Shown one piece after another: positions 61,873-64,000 of a DNA stretch of 64,000 nucleotides; position 1 is the first letter of the stretch, and each line of letters begins with the position of its first letter. The DNA is taken from the NCBI RefSeq assembly GCF_947501665.1, contig NZ_CANMWS010000014.1, forward strand, positions 62,001-126,000, read 5' to 3'. The notes beneath the pieces were generated by a model. The model was not told where the DNA came from and did not search any database. It worked only from the letters and a program-made list of their open reading frames with translations. A program made the translations under genes and the position numbers. Origin of the DNA: an uncultured Shewanella sp. (GTDB lineage Bacteria > Pseudomonadota > Gammaproteobacteria > Enterobacterales > Shewanellaceae).

Positions 61873-63509
61873 AATAATTTCACCTTGTGTGCCAATTCTT
61901 CAATCAACACTGAGCGATTGGCGGCATAATCCACAGGCACTTCTACAAGGTGTACGCCACCTTGCTCAAAAGCAGTATCTAGCGTGCTTACCAGTGTTTC
62001 TGCGCTGCTCACAAGATGGCCATTAGCCCCATAAGCTTTAGCATATTGCACAAAATCAGGATCGGTAAATTCCAGCCCCCAATCTGTAAACCCTGCAATT
62101 TGCTGTTTCCAGCGGATCATGCCATAAGCATTGTCATTCAATATCATCACCACCAGATTGAGTTTCAATCGAAGTGCCGTTTCAATTTCTTGAGAATTCA
62201 TCATAAATCCCCCGTCACCGCAAATGGCAAGTACTCGCTTATGTGGATTTAACTTAGCGGCCATCATGGCAGAAGATAACCCCGCCCCCATAGTGGCTAA
62301 GGCATTATCTAATAACACTGTATGGGGATAATAGGCTTTGTAATTACGGGCAAACCAAATTTTATAAATACCATTATCTAACGCAATAATGCCCTTCTCC
62401 CCCATTACTTTTCGCGTATCGGCAACGACACGCTGAGGAATAATAGGAAAAGCGTTATCTTCACTTCCTTGCGTAATATGGCGCTCCACTTCTTGTTTGA
62501 CTCGCTTAAAATACTCCACAGGCGCACATTGCCAGCCAGCTAACTTGGCACTTAACTGCTTAACCGTAAGACTGATATCCCCCACCAGCTCTAATTGAGG
62601 AAAATACACTTCGTCAACTTGAGCTGATTTATAATTAAGATGAATAACCTCTTTGCCATCATTTGTCATAAAAAAAGGTGGTTTTTCCACCACATCATGG
62701 CCAATATTAATCACAAGATCGGCTTTGGCAACTGCATAGTGCAAGTAATCATTATCAGACAAGGCCGCTGTTCCAATGAAAAAATCACCACGTTCATCGG
62801 CCACGCCTTTACCCATTTGAGTATTAAAAAAATAAATCCCCGTATTTTTGGCAAAATGTTCCAAGGCTTTCCATGATGTTTTTCTATTAGAACCCGCCCC
62901 CAATAAAATTAATGGCATTTTAGCGGCTTTAATCTTCTTTACAGCCTCATTTAACACAAAATCATCGGCAACGGCATATTGACGAACACTGGGCTGAATG
63001 ACATGAGTATTAGTTGCTTCAGCAGCAATATCTTCGGGTAACTCTAACAAAATGGCGCCGGGACGCTCTTCTTCTGCTCGCCGAAACGCTTCTCTAACGA
63101 GTGATGGGATGGTATTACCATTAACGATTTGTTTGCTAAGCTTGCAGATGGGCTCATAGAGTTTAACAATATCAATAATTTGAAACTGGCCTTGTTTTGA
63201 TGTTTTTATCGGCTTCTGACCTGTTATCATAATTAAAGGAAAGGCGCCTAAATGTGCATATGCTGCAGGTGTGGCTAAATTGGTCGCTCCTGGCCCTAAT
63301 GTGGCCATGCAGACACCCGCTTTGCCCGTTAACCGACCATAAGTCGCCGCCATGAAGCCCGCGCCTTGCTCATGCCGAGTTAATATCAGCTCAATGGACG
63401 AGTTTCTCAACGATTCAAGTACATCTAGATTTTCTTCGCCGGGAAGTGCAAAAATATATTCCACTCCTTCGTTTTCTAAGGCTTTCACTAATAGATCTGA
63501 CGCTTTCAT
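61869..63509 (-). CDS. ThDP-dependent acetolactate synthase-like enzyme (IlvB/AlsS type)
   Basis: 546-aa enzyme joining two pyruvates. The N-terminal PYR domain has LPGEENLDVLESL with the catalytic Glu, then GPGATNLATPAAYAH; the C-terminal PP domain carries the ThDP/Mg site GDGGFMMNSQEIETAL and NDNAYGMIRWKQQ. No regulatory small subunit follows, which favours a catabolic-type AlsS (acetoin or overflow metabolism) or another ThDP enzyme. AGGGGATAAC precedes the ATG. Confidence 0.88.
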   Translation of the reverse strand: MKASDLLVKALENEGVEYIFALPGEENLDVLESLRNSSIELILTRHEQGAGFMAATYGRLTGKAGVCMATLGPGATNLATPAAYAHLGAFPLIMITGQKPIKTSKQGQFQIIDIVKLYEPICKLSKQIVNGNTIPSLVREAFRRAEEERPGAILLELPEDIAAEATNTHVIQPSVRQYAVADDFVLNEAVKKIKAAKMPLILLGAGSNRKTSWKALEHFAKNTGIYFFNTQMGKGVADERGDFFIGTAALSDNDYLHYAVAKADLVINIGHDVVEKPPFFMTNDGKEVIHLNYKSAQVDEVYFPQLELVGDISLTVKQLSAKLAGWQCAPVEYFKRVKQEVERHITQGSEDNAFPIIPQRVVADTRKVMGEKGIIALDNGIYKIWFARNYKAYYPHTVLLDNALATMGAGLSSAMMAAKLNPHKRVLAICGDGGFMMNSQEIETALRLKLNLVVMILNDNAYGMIRWKQQIAGFTDWGLEFTDPDFVQYAKAYGANGHLVSSAETLVSTLDTAFEQGGVHLVEVPVDYAANRSVLIEELAHKVKLL

Positions 63510-63569
63510 GTTATCCCCTATTGCGTTATAGCAAAGTCAAGATACTGTGATACTGACACTTCATAAGCA

Positions 63570-63836
63570 TAGGGCCTGTTGATTTTTTGTGGTTAAATTA
63601 TGTCCGAGATAAACGTGTTTTAATCGCGACGGGAGGGATGACGCCTAGTGATCTAAGCAAATGTCTCCCAACAAAGAGTAAAACACGTTTAGCCGGATCC
63701 TACGGACAGCGTTTGTGGCTCCTTTCTACGGCGTTATCACTTGTTTATGTAGAATAACTACACCACACAAGCTCTGCCTTGTATAAAGAAACCACAAACA
63801 ACTGCAGAAATCATCACCAAAGATCAACAGGCCCTA
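63570..63836. mobile_element. MITE-like non-autonomous element
   Basis: 265-bp element (63571-63835) with imperfect terminal inverted repeats starting GGGCCTGTTGAT (about 20 bp, 3 mismatches) flanked by TA on both sides. Subterminal inverted repeats AAACGTGTTTTA (63611) / TAAAACACGTTT (63679) and TGTCCG/CGGACA are nested inside. No coding capacity. TA flanks suggest mobilisation by an IS630/mariner-like or related transposase encoded elsewhere. Confidence 0.72.
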
Positions 63837-63864
63837 ATCTTGAGCATGACTTTAGAGGATCCAT

Positions 63865-63899
63865 TAAAAAGAAAGCCAGTATGATATTGATCAGACTGG
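63865..63899 (-). terminator. Terminator of the gene at the right edge
   Basis: Stem GCCAGT-TGAT / ATCA-ACTGGC with one bulged base on each side and ATTG loop, then TTTCTTTTT on the minus strand, 40 bp after the stop at 63939. Confidence 0.75.
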
Positions 63900-63938
63900 C
63901 AGCTCACCTTATAGCGAATGTAGACAGAATGACTAACG

Positions 63939-64000
63939 TTATGTTGATTTAATAAAGCGTTGAATGGCCAATTGAGCATTATCTTGAATAGCCACATTAT
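63939..64000 (-). CDS. 3' end of an unidentified gene (cut by window edge)
   Basis: The last 20 codons of a minus-strand frame are open to the window edge and end with TAA, encoding NVAIQDNAQLAIQRFIKST at the C-terminus. A strong terminator follows. Too short to assign a family. Confidence 0.45.
   Translation of the reverse strand, partial: NVAIQDNAQLAIQRFIKST

Overview
The window looks like a chromosome segment of a marine gammaproteobacterium, most probably Shewanella or a close relative. The reasons are the uninterrupted run tRNA(Thr-Tyr-Gly)-tufB-secE-nusG-rplKAJL-rpoBC-rpsLG-fusA-tufA-S10/spc/alpha operons next to murB-birA-coaA, the protein lengths (RpoB 1343 aa, RpoC 1404 aa, EF-Tu 394 aa), and the mannose-type sugar cluster at the left end. 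Species cannot be fixed from sequence reading alone.

Layout. 1-4450: drug-efflux MFS fragment, then a divergent sugar cluster (FHS-family transporter, AGE-family mannose isomerase/epimerase, PfkB fructokinase). 4586-11608: ordinary genes (rarD, rhlE, a small helical protein) between two loci that look like cargo of a SPI-2-type type III secretion system: a protein-kinase-like effector candidate with a WEKI-type N-terminal signal (4586-5878), and an SscB-like chaperone with an SseF/SseG-like membrane effector (10150-11608). No secretion apparatus is present. 11889-16622: MFS transporter, small membrane protein, TetR regulator with a clear operator and a divergent secreted tandem-repeat protein, WYL regulator and small monooxygenase-like protein. 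16747-21869: defence-like accessory island. It holds a NACHT NTPase reading frame broken by one in-frame TAA, overlapping a RelA/SpoT-domain protein; a DUF262 fragment; and a Phd/RelE-type toxin-antitoxin pair bracketed by two copies of a ~230-bp repeat.

22933-56769: nearly all on the minus strand, the transcription and translation superoperon. Extras are a lipoprotein gene inserted in the opposite direction between tufA and rpsJ, two nearly identical tuf genes that share their terminators, and a decayed tRNA-Thr(GGT) between tRNA-Gly and tufB. 57003-60065: coaA, birA, murB. 60280-63509: a small operon-like group with acetolactate synthase, two small related-looking proteins and a methyltransferase. 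63570-63836: a TA-flanked MITE-like element, followed by the 3' end of one more gene.

The most interesting parts are the orphan SPI-2-like effector loci, the NACHT plus RelA/SpoT-domain pair, and the tRNA relic. Functional calls rest on recognised motifs and remembered family sequences; no database search was run.
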